A DNA stretch of 64,000 nt from Leifsonia shinshuensis (GTDB lineage Bacteria; Actinomycetota; Actinomycetes; Actinomycetales; Microbacteriaceae): assembly GCF_014217625.1 (NCBI RefSeq), contig NZ_CP043641.1, forward strand, positions 558,001 through 622,000, in the 5' to 3' direction. Below the pieces are notes generated by a model, which worked only from the letters and a program-made list of their open reading frames with translations, was not told the origin of the DNA and did no database searches. Below are positions 46,019-55,768 of this stretch, piece by piece (within the stretch, counting starts at the first letter, position 1; each line of letters starts with the position of its first letter). The position numbers were made by a program, and so were the translations under genes.

Positions 46019-47455
46019 TTGGCTCGGCGCTTGCCTTCACAGCCGCCGAACCTCCCTGGCTTCTCGTACGTCAGGGTGCTCGGTTCGGGCGGCTTCGCCG
46101 ACGTGTTCCTGTACGAGCAGAACATGCCGCGCAGGCAGGTCGCGGTCAAGGTCATGCTGGCCGAAGTCGTCACCAGCCAGGTCAAGCAGATGTTCCAGGC
46201 CGAGGCCAATCTGATGGCCCAGCTCAGCACGCACCCCTCGATCCTCACGGTGTATCAGGCGAGCGTCTCCTCGGACGGCCGGCCGTACCTGGTGATGGAG
46301 CTGTGCTCGTCGGCGATCGGCCAGCGCTACCGCTCCGACCCGCTGCCGGTGCCGGAGGTGCTGAGCATCGGCGTGCGGATCGCGAGCGCGGTCGAGACCG
46401 CGCACCGCGCCGGCGTGCTGCACCGCGACATCAAGCCGTCCAACATCCTCACCACCGCCTACGGGCACCCGGTCCTCAGCGACTTCGGCATCGCCGCAAC
46501 GCTCAGCGAGGCGGACGTCACCGAGGCGATCGGTCTCTCGATCCCGTGGTCCGCCCCTGAGGTGCTGCTCGACGAGACCAGCGGCACGGTCGCCAGCGAG
46601 GTCTGGTCGATCGGCGCGACGGTCTACTCGCTGCTGGCCGGCCGGTCGCCGTTCGAGCAGCCGGGCAAGGAGAACACCTCGGCCGAGCTGATCCAGCGCA
46701 TCACCAAGGGCCGCCCGCAGCCGATCGCCCGCCCGGACGTCCCGCCGCGGCTGGAGCAGATCCTGATGCGCTCGATGTCGCGCAAGTCGTCCGCCCGGCA
46801 GCGCAGCGCTCTGGAGCTGATCCGCGAGCTGCAGTCGGTGGAGGCCGAGCTCGGGCTGCCGCAGACCCCGATCGAGGTCGCGATGGACGACTGGGCGCTG
46901 GCCACGGCCGACGATCCGGAGGAGCGCACGCGCGTCAAGGGCGTCATGGCCGTCGACCCCGGCTCGGTCCGGAGGCGCAGGCGCCGTGCCGCGCCCGCGG
47001 CGGTGGCATCCACCCGGGCGCCGACGCGCACGATCGTCCGGGAGTCCGGCGCTGGCAGCGCGCCGACCTCCCCGCCCGCGCCGCCCGCGCGCATCTCGCG
47101 CGCGCTCATCGGCGCGCTGATCGCCTGCGCGGCCCTCGTCGTGGTGCTGGCCGTCACGGCGGCCGTCGTGCTGGTACGGGCGAACGCCTCCGGCGACATC
47201 CCGACCGTGCGCGACCTGAGCGGCCGGGTGAGCCAGGGCACCATCGTCTTCACCTGGAGCGACCCGGGCTTGGAGAGCAGTGACAGCTACCAGGTGACGG
47301 TGGACGACCAGCCGCCGAGCAGCCAGCGCGCGACGGAGTTCCGCGTCGACGCCAAGCCGGGCCAGACGGTGTGCGTCACCATCACCGTGAACCGGGACGG
47401 CAAGACCGGCTCGCCGAGCGGCCAGAAGTGCGTCCAGAGGACCGACTCGCCATGA
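46019..47455 (+). CDS. Membrane serine/threonine protein kinase with extracellular Fn3-like domain
   Basis: A 478-residue Hanks-type kinase. The kinase domain (about 13-280) has GSGGFADVFLYE, the ATP-binding Lys44, HRDIKPSNIL with catalytic Asp137, SDFGIAA and SAPEVLL. A basic linker leads to one membrane segment at about 361-385 and an external Fn3-like domain of about 90 residues. It lacks PASTA repeats, so it is not the PknB cell-division type. The start codon is TTG, supported by GGAGGAG six bases upstream. Its stop overlaps the giant protein's ATG (ATGA). The FHA proteins in the locus are likely substrates or readers. Confidence 0.92.
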   Translation: MARRLPSQPPNLPGFSYVRVLGSGGFADVFLYEQNMPRRQVAVKVMLAEVVTSQVKQMFQAEANLMAQLSTHPSILTVYQASVSSDGRPYLVMELCSSAIGQRYRSDPLPVPEVLSIGVRIASAVETAHRAGVLHRDIKPSNILTTAYGHPVLSDFGIAATLSEADVTEAIGLSIPWSAPEVLLDETSGTVASEVWSIGATVYSLLAGRSPFEQPGKENTSAELIQRITKGRPQPIARPDVPPRLEQILMRSMSRKSSARQRSALELIRELQSVEAELGLPQTPIEVAMDDWALATADDPEERTRVKGVMAVDPGSVRRRRRRAAPAAVASTRAPTRTIVRESGAGSAPTSPPAPPARISRALIGALIACAALVVVLAVTAAVVLVRANASGDIPTVRDLSGRVSQGTIVFTWSDPGLESSDSYQVTVDDQPPSSQRATEFRVDAKPGQTVCVTITVNRDGKTGSPSGQKCVQRTDSP

Positions 47456-50400
47456 TCCGCGCCTGGCTCCTGGCCCACAAGTCGATCGCGGCCACCGCCC
47501 TGAGCGGGACCGTGGTCGCGGCGGTCGTCGCGACGCTCGCGGTGGTGTCGGGGGGCTACAGCGCCCAGCACCTCCAGCTCAACGACGCGGCGGTCTGGGT
47601 GGCCAGCGACGCCAAGAAGGCGCTCGGCCGGGCGAACACGCAGATCGACTCGCTGAACTCGATCGTCCCCGGCACGGGCGAGGCGCTCGACGTCGTCCAG
47701 GACGGCCAGAACGTGTTGCTGCTGGACAAGGAGGCCAACACGGCCGCCGTCGTCGATCCGGCGACGGCGCAGGCCGGCAAGTCGGTGGCGCTGCCGCCGC
47801 GGTCGCCGCAGGTCGCCGTGGCGGGGGACCACGTCGCCATGCTGTCGCAGACCACCGGCCAGCTCTGGCTGACCTCGGTGTCCCAGCTCGAGCAGTTCAA
47901 CTCGGGGTCGGCGCCGACCATGGACCTGGGCGGGCGCGCGGTCGGCGCGATGGACCCCTCCGGCGTCCTGTTCGCCTACCAGCCGGGCACGCGCAGCATG
48001 GTGCGCGTCGACCTCGGCGGGCAGCAGCCGGCCAGCTCCACCGAGCGGGTCCCGACGCGCGGGGCGGGCGCGCACATCCAGCTCACCTCCGCGGGCGGCC
48101 AGTGGGCGCTGTTCGACCCGGACGAGAAGACCCTGTGGGTGTCCGGGCGCGCGATCGACCTGGCGGCGGCGCTCGGCGAGGACTCCGATCCGATCCTCCA
48201 GGCGCCGTCGGCCGACGGCAGCGCGGTCTGGATCGCGACCTCCAGCGGCCTGATCCGCGTCCCGCTCGACGGCACAGCGCCCAAGCGCGTGCTCGGCACG
48301 GTGTCCGGAGCGCCCGCCGCCCCTGTCGTGGTGGGCGGCTGCGCGTACACGGCCTGGAACTCGGGCGCCGCCTGGCACACCTGCTCGACCCCGTCCTCCG
48401 GCACCCGGAGCACGCTGAGCCAGGTGCCGTCCGGCGCCGCGCTCGCCTTCCGGGTCAATCGCGACCGGGTGGTCCTCAACGACGTCAGATCCGGCGTCTC
48501 CTGGGCGGTGCAGAGCGGGAACACCCGCATCGACAACTGGGACGACCTGGTCTCCAAGAAGACGACGCAGGAGCTGGTGGACCAGTCCAAGCAGGACACC
48601 ACGCCCCAGTACGCCAAGCAGGAGCAGCCGCCCGTCGCGGTGGACGACCAGTTCGGAGCCCGCCCCGGCCGGGTGACCCCGCTCCCTGTGCTGCTGAACG
48701 ACTACGACCCGAACGGCGACGTCCTGACGATCGACTCGTTCACCGCGATCCCCGCGAGCCAGGGGACGATCGAGCTGACGAACTCCGATCAGCTGCTGCA
48801 GATCACGCTCCCGGAGACGGCGAGCGGTTCGCTCGGGTTCGACTACACGATCTCCGACGGCCGCGGCGGCACGGCGACCGCGCACGTGACGGTGACGGTC
48901 CGGACCCCGCAGGAGAACTCGCCTCCGGTCTGCGTCCGGCCGGCCAAGGCCGTCGTCCAGGCCGGCGGCCGGGTGACGACGTCCACCCTCAGCGAGTGCT
49001 ACGACCCCGACGGCGACCCGTTCTACCTGGCCGGCGCTTCGGTTCCAGCGCCCGACACCGTGACCTACACGCCGCAGGGCCAGGTCGCCTACTCCGACCA
49101 CGGCCAGGGCGGCGGGCTCAAGGACGTCGCCCTCGTGCTCTCCGACGGCCGCGCGGAGGGCGCCGGCCAGCTCGCCGTCACGGTGCAGCCGCCGGGCCAG
49201 GTGCCGATCATCGCCGACCCCTTCGCCGTCGTGGCGTACCAGGGCCAGGAGACGACGGTGCGCCCGCTCGACCACGTCCGCGGCGGCAACGGAGTGGTGC
49301 GGCTGAGCACGGTGCCCTCCAAGGCGGACGCGACGATCACGCCGGACTACCAGGGCGGGACGTTCCGGTTCGACTCCGACCAGGCCGGCACGCACAACAT
49401 CGAGTACTCGGTCACGGACGGCGTGATCACGGCGACCGGCGTGGTGCGGGTCGAGGTGAAGGCGCCGCCCGGGGCGAACACGACTCCGATCGCCGTGCCG
49501 CACACCGCGTTCATCCGCGAGCAGTCCACGCAGGACGTCGACGTGCTCTCCACCGACATCGACCCCTCCGGGGGTGTGCTGCTGGTCACCGGGGTGACGG
49601 ACCCCGCGGCGTCCACCGGCGTCAAGGTGCAGATCCTGCAGCAGCGGACCCTCCGGGTCTCGCTGACCCGGCCGCTCGCCGCCCCCGTCGACTTCCACTA
49701 CCGGCTGAGCAACGGGCTGGCGGACGCCGAGGGCACGGTCACGGTGATCCAGCTCCCGCCCCTGACCGTGCACCAGCCGCCGATCGCGGTGCCGGACTCG
49801 GTCGCCGTGCGCGTGAGCGACACCGTCGACATCCCGGTGCTCGCCAACGACATCCAGCCCGACGGCGACAAGCTGACGCTGGACCCGACGCTCGCGACCC
49901 CGCTCCCGGCCGGCGCCGGCCTGCTGTTCGCCTCCGGCGACCACCTGCGCTACCTGGCGCCGTCGAAGCCCGGCAACTACGTCGCCGCCTACCGGGTCTA
50001 CGGCGCCGACGGGCAGTGGGCCACCGCCGAGGTGAACATCGCCGTGCGCGAGCGCGACCTGGCCACGAACAACCCGCCGGTCCCGAAGACCGTGACCGCC
50101 CGCGTGCTCGCCGGCGACACGGTGCGCGTCACCATCCCGCTCTCCGGCATCGACCCGGACGGCGACTCCGTGCAGTTCATCGGGCAGGAGACCAACCCGC
50201 AGAAGGGCGCGGTCGTCGCCTCCGGACCGGACTGGATGGACTTCCAGGCCGGCGCCTACGCCGCGGGCACCGACACCTTCACCTACGCGGTCGTCGACGC
50301 GCTCGGCGCCCGGGCGACCGGGACCGTGCGGATCGGCATCGCGCCGCGGGTCGGAGGCGCGCGCAACCCCGTCGCGGTCGAGGACGACGTCACGACGCGG

Positions 50401-53358
50401 CCGGGGAGGACCCTCAACGTCCAGGTGCTGGCGAACGACTCCGACCCGGACGGCAGCCCGCTCAGCGTGACAGCCGTCACCTCGCTGGACGGCAAGGCCA
50501 AGGCGAAGATCCAGGGCGACATCGTGGTGGTGACCGCTCCGCAGCAAGAGGGCGCCTACGGGTTCCTCTACACGATCCAGAACGAGCAGGGCGGCACCAG
50601 TCAGGCGTTCCTGCGGGTCACCGTCGACAAGAACGCGCCTCCCGCGCGGCCGGTGGTGAGCGACACCGTGCTCGGACTCTCCGACATCCTCGGCCGGAGC
50701 ACGGTCGACGTGAACGTGCTCTCCAACGTGTTCTTCGCCGACGGCCCGGTGTCGACGCTGAAGCTCTCGGTGGTGTCCGGCTACGGAGGCACGGCGACGG
50801 TCACACAAGGCAAGCGCCTGCACGTCACGATCGCGGCGAAGAGCCAGATCATCCCGTTCAAGGTGGCGAACCCGGAGGACGAGTCCGTCGCCGGGTACGG
50901 CTTCGTGCGGGTCCCCGGCTACGACGACGCGCTGCCGCAGCTCAAGCGCGGGGCGCCGAAGCTCACCGTGGTCAGCGAGAAGACGCTGACGATCCACCTG
51001 AACGACTACATCGTGGCGATCGGCGGCCGCAAGGTGAAGCTGACCGACGCTGCGACGGTGCGGGCGACGCACGCCAACGGCGACGACCTGGTGGTCAACT
51101 CGGACACCCTCCAGTACACCTCGACCACCCGGTACTTCGGCCCGGCGAGCATCTCGTTCCAGGTGACGGACGGCAGCAGCGCGAACGACCCGAACGGCAA
51201 CGTCGCGACCATCGTGCTGCCCATCGACGTGACGCCGCGCGAGAACCAGCCCCCGGTGTTCACCGGTGCGCTGATCGACTTCGAGCCGGGCCAGTCCAAG
51301 ACGGTCGACCTCACCAAGCTGACCAGCTACCCGTACGCGAAGGACCAGAACGAGCTCCAGTACTCGATCCAGAACCCGCGACCCAACGGGGTCTCGCTCT
51401 CGCTCTCCGGGCAGAAGCTGACCATCTCGGTGGGCGCCGACGTGGCGAAGGGCAGCACGCCCTCGATCTCGATCGGCGTCAAAGACGCCGTCAACGCCGG
51501 CCAGGCCGGCCGGATCGATCTCAACGTCGTGCCATCCACGCGGCCGCTGGCCAGCCCGCAGCCGGACCGGGTGATCGCGCCGCGCGGGCAGACGACGACG
51601 GTGGACGTGCTGGCGAACGACGCCGCGACGAACCCGTTCCCTGGCAAGCCGCTGCGCGTGCTCGCAGTGCGCGGGCTGGGCGGAGCGCTCCCCGACGGCG
51701 TGAGCATCACGCCGAGCTCCGACAACGCGGTGCTGCAGGTCTCGGTGTCGGCCACGGCGGCCCCGCAGGACACCACTCTGCAGTACGAGGTCGCCGACGC
51801 GACCAACGACCCCGACCGCTACACCTGGGGGACCGTCACCGTCTCGGTCCAGGATCGGCCCGCGCCGGTCTCCAATGTGCAGATCGGGGCCATCGGCGAC
51901 CGCAGCCTGACGCTGAGCTGGACGCCCGGCGCGTTCAACAACTCGCCGATCACCGGCTTCCAGGTCACCATGTCGAGCGCGGCGACCGGGGCGGTCCTCG
52001 GCACCACGCAGTGCACCACGACGGTGTGCGCGATCACCACGCCGGGCAACGGGCCCCAGAACGCCGTCGTGCTCGCCGTGCAGGCCCGCAATGCGCTCGG
52101 GCTGTCGGATCCGACGAACTACGTCGAGCCGGTGTGGTCGGACGTGATCCCGAACGCTCCGGCGAACGTCGGCTCCACCCCGCTGAACAACGGGCTCCGG
52201 ATCACCTGGAACCGCCCCGCCGACGCTCCAGGGGCCAGCCCGATCACGTCGTACCTCGTCACCGTGGGCGGCATCACCAACGCCGTCCAGGTCGGACCGG
52301 CGGACAGCGGCAGCTACGCCCTGAACGTCACGGACCCGGGGATCGCGAACGGCGCGGCGATCGGGTTCACGGTGGCGAGCCGCAATGCGTTCTACCAGGG
52401 CAGGACGACCTGGAACCAGACCTCGGGGAGCGGTGTGCCCGCCGGCGCCCCTGTGCTGACCGGGACGGCTCCGAGCGCGGCGCCGAACAACGCGGACGGA
52501 TCGAGCGCCACCCTGTCCTGGCCGAGCGTCTTCGGCCCCAACGGCAAGGCGATCACCGATTACTACGCCGGCGTCTTCCAGGGCGGAGCCCAGCCGGGCT
52601 GCAGCGTGACGGGAGTGGAAAGCGGCAACCCGGTGCTGCACGTCGACCCGGAGTCGTCCTCCTTCATCCACACCCAGGGCGGCCAGGCCACCTTCAGCGG
52701 CCTGCAGGCCAACCAGACCTACAACTTCGTCGTCTACGCCTACAACGGCCAGGGGTGCACCGCGAGCGCCGTCGTCTCCGCCACACAGCGCCTCCAGCCG
52801 GGAACGGTGCGCGGCGTGACCGTGACCGGCCCGACGCCGAGCTCGAACGACACCTGGGACTACCAGGCGACGGTCGACTACCAGACCGGCAGCGGGTCCA
52901 GCCCGGTCATCAGCTACCAGCTCCTCGGCGGCGGCGCCGTGGTGGACAGCGGGCAGCTCACCGGCACCAGCGGCACCGTCTCCGGGGCGCCCGGAGCGCA
53001 CTACGGCATGCCGCTCACACTGAGCATCACGCAGATCTGCGAGACCTACCCCGACGGCAGCCAGCTCTGCACGCAGCAGAACTTCACCAAGCAGCTGGGC
53101 GTCGCCGTCAGCACGGCCATCGGCGGCCAGCGCTTCGACGCGGCCACCGGCACCTTCAGCTGGACGAGCTGGCCGACCGGCTCCGGGTACAGCCGTGTGA
53201 CGTACAGCTGCGGCGGTCCCGAGATCGACATGCCGGCCGTCGGGTCGACCGCGGTCTGCGTCGCACCCCCTGGCGCGGCGAACCCGACCCTGATGGTGAA
53301 GGTCTACGCCAATGGCGACACGTACAGCACCCCGTATCCAGCCTCAGGCATGCCATGA
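47452..53358 (+). CDS. Giant Ig-like/cadherin-like and fibronectin type III repeat protein
   Basis: A 1968-residue envelope protein. A short cytosolic tail and a membrane segment at about 10-35 anchor it. Residues about 40-390 look like a beta-propeller-type domain. From 394 to about 1468 there are about eleven Ig/cadherin-like modules, many with VLANDxDPDGD-type calcium-binding-like motifs, and from 1469 to about 1770 there are Fn3 modules (SLTLSWTPG, LRITWNRP, ATLSWPS). The rest is two or so further beta modules. There is no sortase motif or C-terminal helix. It overlaps the kinase stop and the MoxR start. It probably spans the cell wall as a scaffold or adhesin. Confidence 0.9.
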   Translation: MIRAWLLAHKSIAATALSGTVVAAVVATLAVVSGGYSAQHLQLNDAAVWVASDAKKALGRANTQIDSLNSIVPGTGEALDVVQDGQNVLLLDKEANTAAVVDPATAQAGKSVALPPRSPQVAVAGDHVAMLSQTTGQLWLTSVSQLEQFNSGSAPTMDLGGRAVGAMDPSGVLFAYQPGTRSMVRVDLGGQQPASSTERVPTRGAGAHIQLTSAGGQWALFDPDEKTLWVSGRAIDLAAALGEDSDPILQAPSADGSAVWIATSSGLIRVPLDGTAPKRVLGTVSGAPAAPVVVGGCAYTAWNSGAAWHTCSTPSSGTRSTLSQVPSGAALAFRVNRDRVVLNDVRSGVSWAVQSGNTRIDNWDDLVSKKTTQELVDQSKQDTTPQYAKQEQPPVAVDDQFGARPGRVTPLPVLLNDYDPNGDVLTIDSFTAIPASQGTIELTNSDQLLQITLPETASGSLGFDYTISDGRGGTATAHVTVTVRTPQENSPPVCVRPAKAVVQAGGRVTTSTLSECYDPDGDPFYLAGASVPAPDTVTYTPQGQVAYSDHGQGGGLKDVALVLSDGRAEGAGQLAVTVQPPGQVPIIADPFAVVAYQGQETTVRPLDHVRGGNGVVRLSTVPSKADATITPDYQGGTFRFDSDQAGTHNIEYSVTDGVITATGVVRVEVKAPPGANTTPIAVPHTAFIREQSTQDVDVLSTDIDPSGGVLLVTGVTDPAASTGVKVQILQQRTLRVSLTRPLAAPVDFHYRLSNGLADAEGTVTVIQLPPLTVHQPPIAVPDSVAVRVSDTVDIPVLANDIQPDGDKLTLDPTLATPLPAGAGLLFASGDHLRYLAPSKPGNYVAAYRVYGADGQWATAEVNIAVRERDLATNNPPVPKTVTARVLAGDTVRVTIPLSGIDPDGDSVQFIGQETNPQKGAVVASGPDWMDFQAGAYAAGTDTFTYAVVDALGARATGTVRIGIAPRVGGARNPVAVEDDVTTRPGRTLNVQVLANDSDPDGSPLSVTAVTSLDGKAKAKIQGDIVVVTAPQQEGAYGFLYTIQNEQGGTSQAFLRVTVDKNAPPARPVVSDTVLGLSDILGRSTVDVNVLSNVFFADGPVSTLKLSVVSGYGGTATVTQGKRLHVTIAAKSQIIPFKVANPEDESVAGYGFVRVPGYDDALPQLKRGAPKLTVVSEKTLTIHLNDYIVAIGGRKVKLTDAATVRATHANGDDLVVNSDTLQYTSTTRYFGPASISFQVTDGSSANDPNGNVATIVLPIDVTPRENQPPVFTGALIDFEPGQSKTVDLTKLTSYPYAKDQNELQYSIQNPRPNGVSLSLSGQKLTISVGADVAKGSTPSISIGVKDAVNAGQAGRIDLNVVPSTRPLASPQPDRVIAPRGQTTTVDVLANDAATNPFPGKPLRVLAVRGLGGALPDGVSITPSSDNAVLQVSVSATAAPQDTTLQYEVADATNDPDRYTWGTVTVSVQDRPAPVSNVQIGAIGDRSLTLSWTPGAFNNSPITGFQVTMSSAATGAVLGTTQCTTTVCAITTPGNGPQNAVVLAVQARNALGLSDPTNYVEPVWSDVIPNAPANVGSTPLNNGLRITWNRPADAPGASPITSYLVTVGGITNAVQVGPADSGSYALNVTDPGIANGAAIGFTVASRNAFYQGRTTWNQTSGSGVPAGAPVLTGTAPSAAPNNADGSSATLSWPSVFGPNGKAITDYYAGVFQGGAQPGCSVTGVESGNPVLHVDPESSSFIHTQGGQATFSGLQANQTYNFVVYAYNGQGCTASAVVSATQRLQPGTVRGVTVTGPTPSSNDTWDYQATVDYQTGSGSSPVISYQLLGGGAVVDSGQLTGTSGTVSGAPGAHYGMPLTLSITQICETYPDGSQLCTQQNFTKQLGVAVSTAIGGQRFDAATGTFSWTSWPTGSGYSRVTYSCGGPEIDMPAVGSTAVCVAPPGAANPTLMVKVYANGDTYSTPYPASGMP

Positions 53359-54428
53359 GCGACGCCAGGCATACTGAGGACGGCGTGCGCGCAGGCGCCG
53401 CGCTGCTCCCGCCCACCGCGCAGACCCCGAGCGCGAACATCCAGAGAGGCTCCAGCATGACGATGACCCCCGAGCAGGCCGGCTGGTTCTCGGGCGTGTT
53501 CGACCGCCTCGTGCAGAACATCGACCGCGTGCTCCTCGGCAAGTCTCATGTCATCCGCCTCGCCCTGGTCGCGCTGCTGAGCGAGGGGCACCTGCTGCTG
53601 GAGGACTATCCCGGAACCGGCAAGACCTCGCTGGCCCGCGCGATGGCCGAGAGCGTGCGCGGCACCACCAATCGGGTCCAGTTCACTCCCGACCTGCTGC
53701 CCGGCGACATCACCGGCGTGAACATCTACGACCAGCGGACCGGGGCGTTCGAGTTCCACCGCGGGCCGGTGTTCGCGAACATCGTGCTGGCGGACGAGAT
53801 CAACCGGGCGTCGCCGAAGACCCAGTCGGCGCTGCTGGAGGTCATGGAGGAGCAGCAGGTCACCGTGGACGGCGTCCGCCACACCGTGGGCGAGCCGTTC
53901 ATGGTCATCGCGACGCAGAACCCCATCGAGCAGGCGGGCACCTACCGGCTGCCGGAGGCCCAGCTCGACCGCTTCCTGATGAAGGCGTCGATCGGCTACC
54001 CGGACCACGAGGCCACCCTCCGCATCCTGGAGGGCGCCGAACGGCGGGCGCACGAGATCGTCGTCCCCGAGGTCATCTCGGCAGAGACCGTCACCGAGAT
54101 GGCGGACCTGGCCCGCGGCGTGCACGTCGACCCGACCATCAACGACTACGTCTCCCGGCTGGTGGACGCCAGCCGCTCGGCCGACGAGATCCGGCTCGGC
54201 GTCAGCGTGCGCGGCGCGCTCGCGCTCGTCCGCGCCAGCAAGACGCTCGCGGCCGCGTCCGGCCGCTACTACGTGACCCCCGACGACGTGAAGGCCCTCG
54301 CCGAGCCCGTGCTCGCCCACCGCCTGGTGCTCGACCCGGAGGCCGAGTTCGAGGGCGTCACGGCCTCCAGCGTCGTCGGCCAGCTCCTCATCGAGGTGCC
54401 GCCGCCCAGCGATCGGGCCGCCGTGTGA
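53355..54428 (+). CDS. MoxR family AAA+ ATPase
   Basis: A cytosolic AAA+ chaperone-like ATPase of 357 residues from this start. Walker A is EDYPGTGKTSLARA, Walker B is VLADEINRASPKTQ, followed by MEEQQVTVDG and ATQNPIEQAGTYRLPEAQLDRF, all MoxR hallmarks. The ATG at 53355 overlaps the giant gene's stop (ATGA), like every junction in this operon. A Met at 53457 with GAGAGG upstream would give 323 residues, the usual length, and remains possible. MoxR proteins act with the DUF58 and transglutaminase-like proteins encoded next. Confidence 0.93.
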   Translation: MSDARHTEDGVRAGAALLPPTAQTPSANIQRGSSMTMTPEQAGWFSGVFDRLVQNIDRVLLGKSHVIRLALVALLSEGHLLLEDYPGTGKTSLARAMAESVRGTTNRVQFTPDLLPGDITGVNIYDQRTGAFEFHRGPVFANIVLADEINRASPKTQSALLEVMEEQQVTVDGVRHTVGEPFMVIATQNPIEQAGTYRLPEAQLDRFLMKASIGYPDHEATLRILEGAERRAHEIVVPEVISAETVTEMADLARGVHVDPTINDYVSRLVDASRSADEIRLGVSVRGALALVRASKTLAAASGRYYVTPDDVKALAEPVLAHRLVLDPEAEFEGVTASSVVGQLLIEVPPPSDRAAV

Positions 54429-55768
54429 CCAGCACCGTCACCCGCACCCAGGTCGAGCTCACCAACGCACGCGCCCGCATCGTCGGCGAGCGCGACGGCG
54501 TGCTCGCCGACGCCATCGTCGCGGTGGTCCGCACCGGCTCCGCGGCCGGCCGGGCGATCGCGTCCGCCGCGCGCGTCCTGGGCGCGGTGATCACGCCGCT
54601 CGGCTGGTCGATGCTCGTGGTGACGGTGCTCGCGCTGGTCGGCGGGTACGTCCTCGGCTGGACGGAGGCCGTCGTCGCGGGCTGGATGGCCGTCGCGCTG
54701 CTGCTGATCGCCTCGCTCTACCTGGTGGGCCGGATCGCCTACGACGTCGGCCTCAGCCTGCCGACGAACCGTGTGGTCGTCGGCGACAGGGCGCCGGGGG
54801 AGGTCACGGTCCGCAACCCCGCGCGCCGGCGGCTGCCCGGGGTGCGCGTGGAGGTCCCGGTCGGCGCCGGACTCGCCGAGTTCGCGGCTCCGGCGCTCGC
54901 GAGCGGCGAGGAGCACTCCGACGTCTTCGTGGTGCCGACCAGCCGCCGCGGCATCGTGCCGATCGGCCCGGTCCGGACCGTGCGCGCCGACCCGCTCGGC
55001 CTCCTACGCCGCGAGATGGTCTGGGCGGAGTCGCTCGACCTGTTCGTGCACCCGCGCACCATCGCGATCCCGAGCATGAGCACGGGTTTCGTGCGCGACC
55101 TCGAGGGCGCGCCGACCCGCGACCTGACCCAGAGCGACGTCGCCTTCCACGCGCTGCGCGAGTACATGCCGGGGGACGAGCGGCGCAACATCCACTGGAA
55201 GTCCACCGCCAAGACCGGCAGCTACATGGTGCGGCAGTTCGAGGAGACCCGGCGTAGCCACCTCCTGGTCGCGCTGAGCCTGTCGCAGGCCGACTACGCG
55301 ACGGAGGAGGAGTTCGAGCTGGCCGTCAGCGCCACCGGATCGCTCGGCGTGCGCGCGATGCTCGACTCCCGCACCGTCTCGGTCGTGGCGAGCGCCGAGA
55401 CGCCCGACTTCGCCAAGCGCGTGCTGTTCAGCGCGCGGCGGCTGAGCACGGTCGGTCGCGGCCGGCTGCTGGACGACCTGGCCGGGGTGGAGACCGCGGA
55501 GTCGGCGCTGCGGCTGCCCGAGCTCGCCCAGGTGGCGAGCGAGGACGCGGCGGGCATCTCGATCGCCTTCCTGCTCTGCGGCTCGACCGTCACGGCGACG
55601 CAGCTGCGCGCGGCCGCGGCGCACTTCCCGCTCGGCGTCGACGTGGTCGCGATCGTGTGCGACGAGGGCGCCGTGCCGACGCTGCGGCGGGTGGCGGACC
55701 TCAGCGTGCTGACCATCGGCTACCTGGAGGACCTCCAGCGCAGCCTGGCGAAACGGCTTGCCACATGA
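54425..55768 (+). CDS. DUF58 domain-containing membrane protein
   Basis: A 447-residue protein. Two membrane segments lie at about 55-75 and 78-98. The C-terminal half has the DUF58 block REYMPGDERRNIHWKSTAKTGSYMVRQFEETR, a von Willebrand A-related fold. The region between is beta-rich and similar to a CARDB-like domain. DUF58 proteins are standard partners of MoxR ATPases. The GTG overlaps the MoxR stop and its own stop overlaps the next ATG, so it is tightly coupled. Confidence 0.92.
   Translation: MTSTVTRTQVELTNARARIVGERDGVLADAIVAVVRTGSAAGRAIASAARVLGAVITPLGWSMLVVTVLALVGGYVLGWTEAVVAGWMAVALLLIASLYLVGRIAYDVGLSLPTNRVVVGDRAPGEVTVRNPARRRLPGVRVEVPVGAGLAEFAAPALASGEEHSDVFVVPTSRRGIVPIGPVRTVRADPLGLLRREMVWAESLDLFVHPRTIAIPSMSTGFVRDLEGAPTRDLTQSDVAFHALREYMPGDERRNIHWKSTAKTGSYMVRQFEETRRSHLLVALSLSQADYATEEEFELAVSATGSLGVRAMLDSRTVSVVASAETPDFAKRVLFSARRLSTVGRGRLLDDLAGVETAESALRLPELAQVASEDAAGISIAFLLCGSTVTATQLRAAAAHFPLGVDVVAIVCDEGAVPTLRRVADLSVLTIGYLEDLQRSLAKRLAT

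Noticed and set aside
47287..53001. An open frame of about 1900 codons on the minus strand opposite the giant repeat protein
   Set aside because: It mirrors the codon bias of the plus-strand gene, is Arg/Val/Asp/Gly-rich with no recognisable domain, and has no promoter or ribosome binding site. The plus-strand product has clear domains and overlaps.
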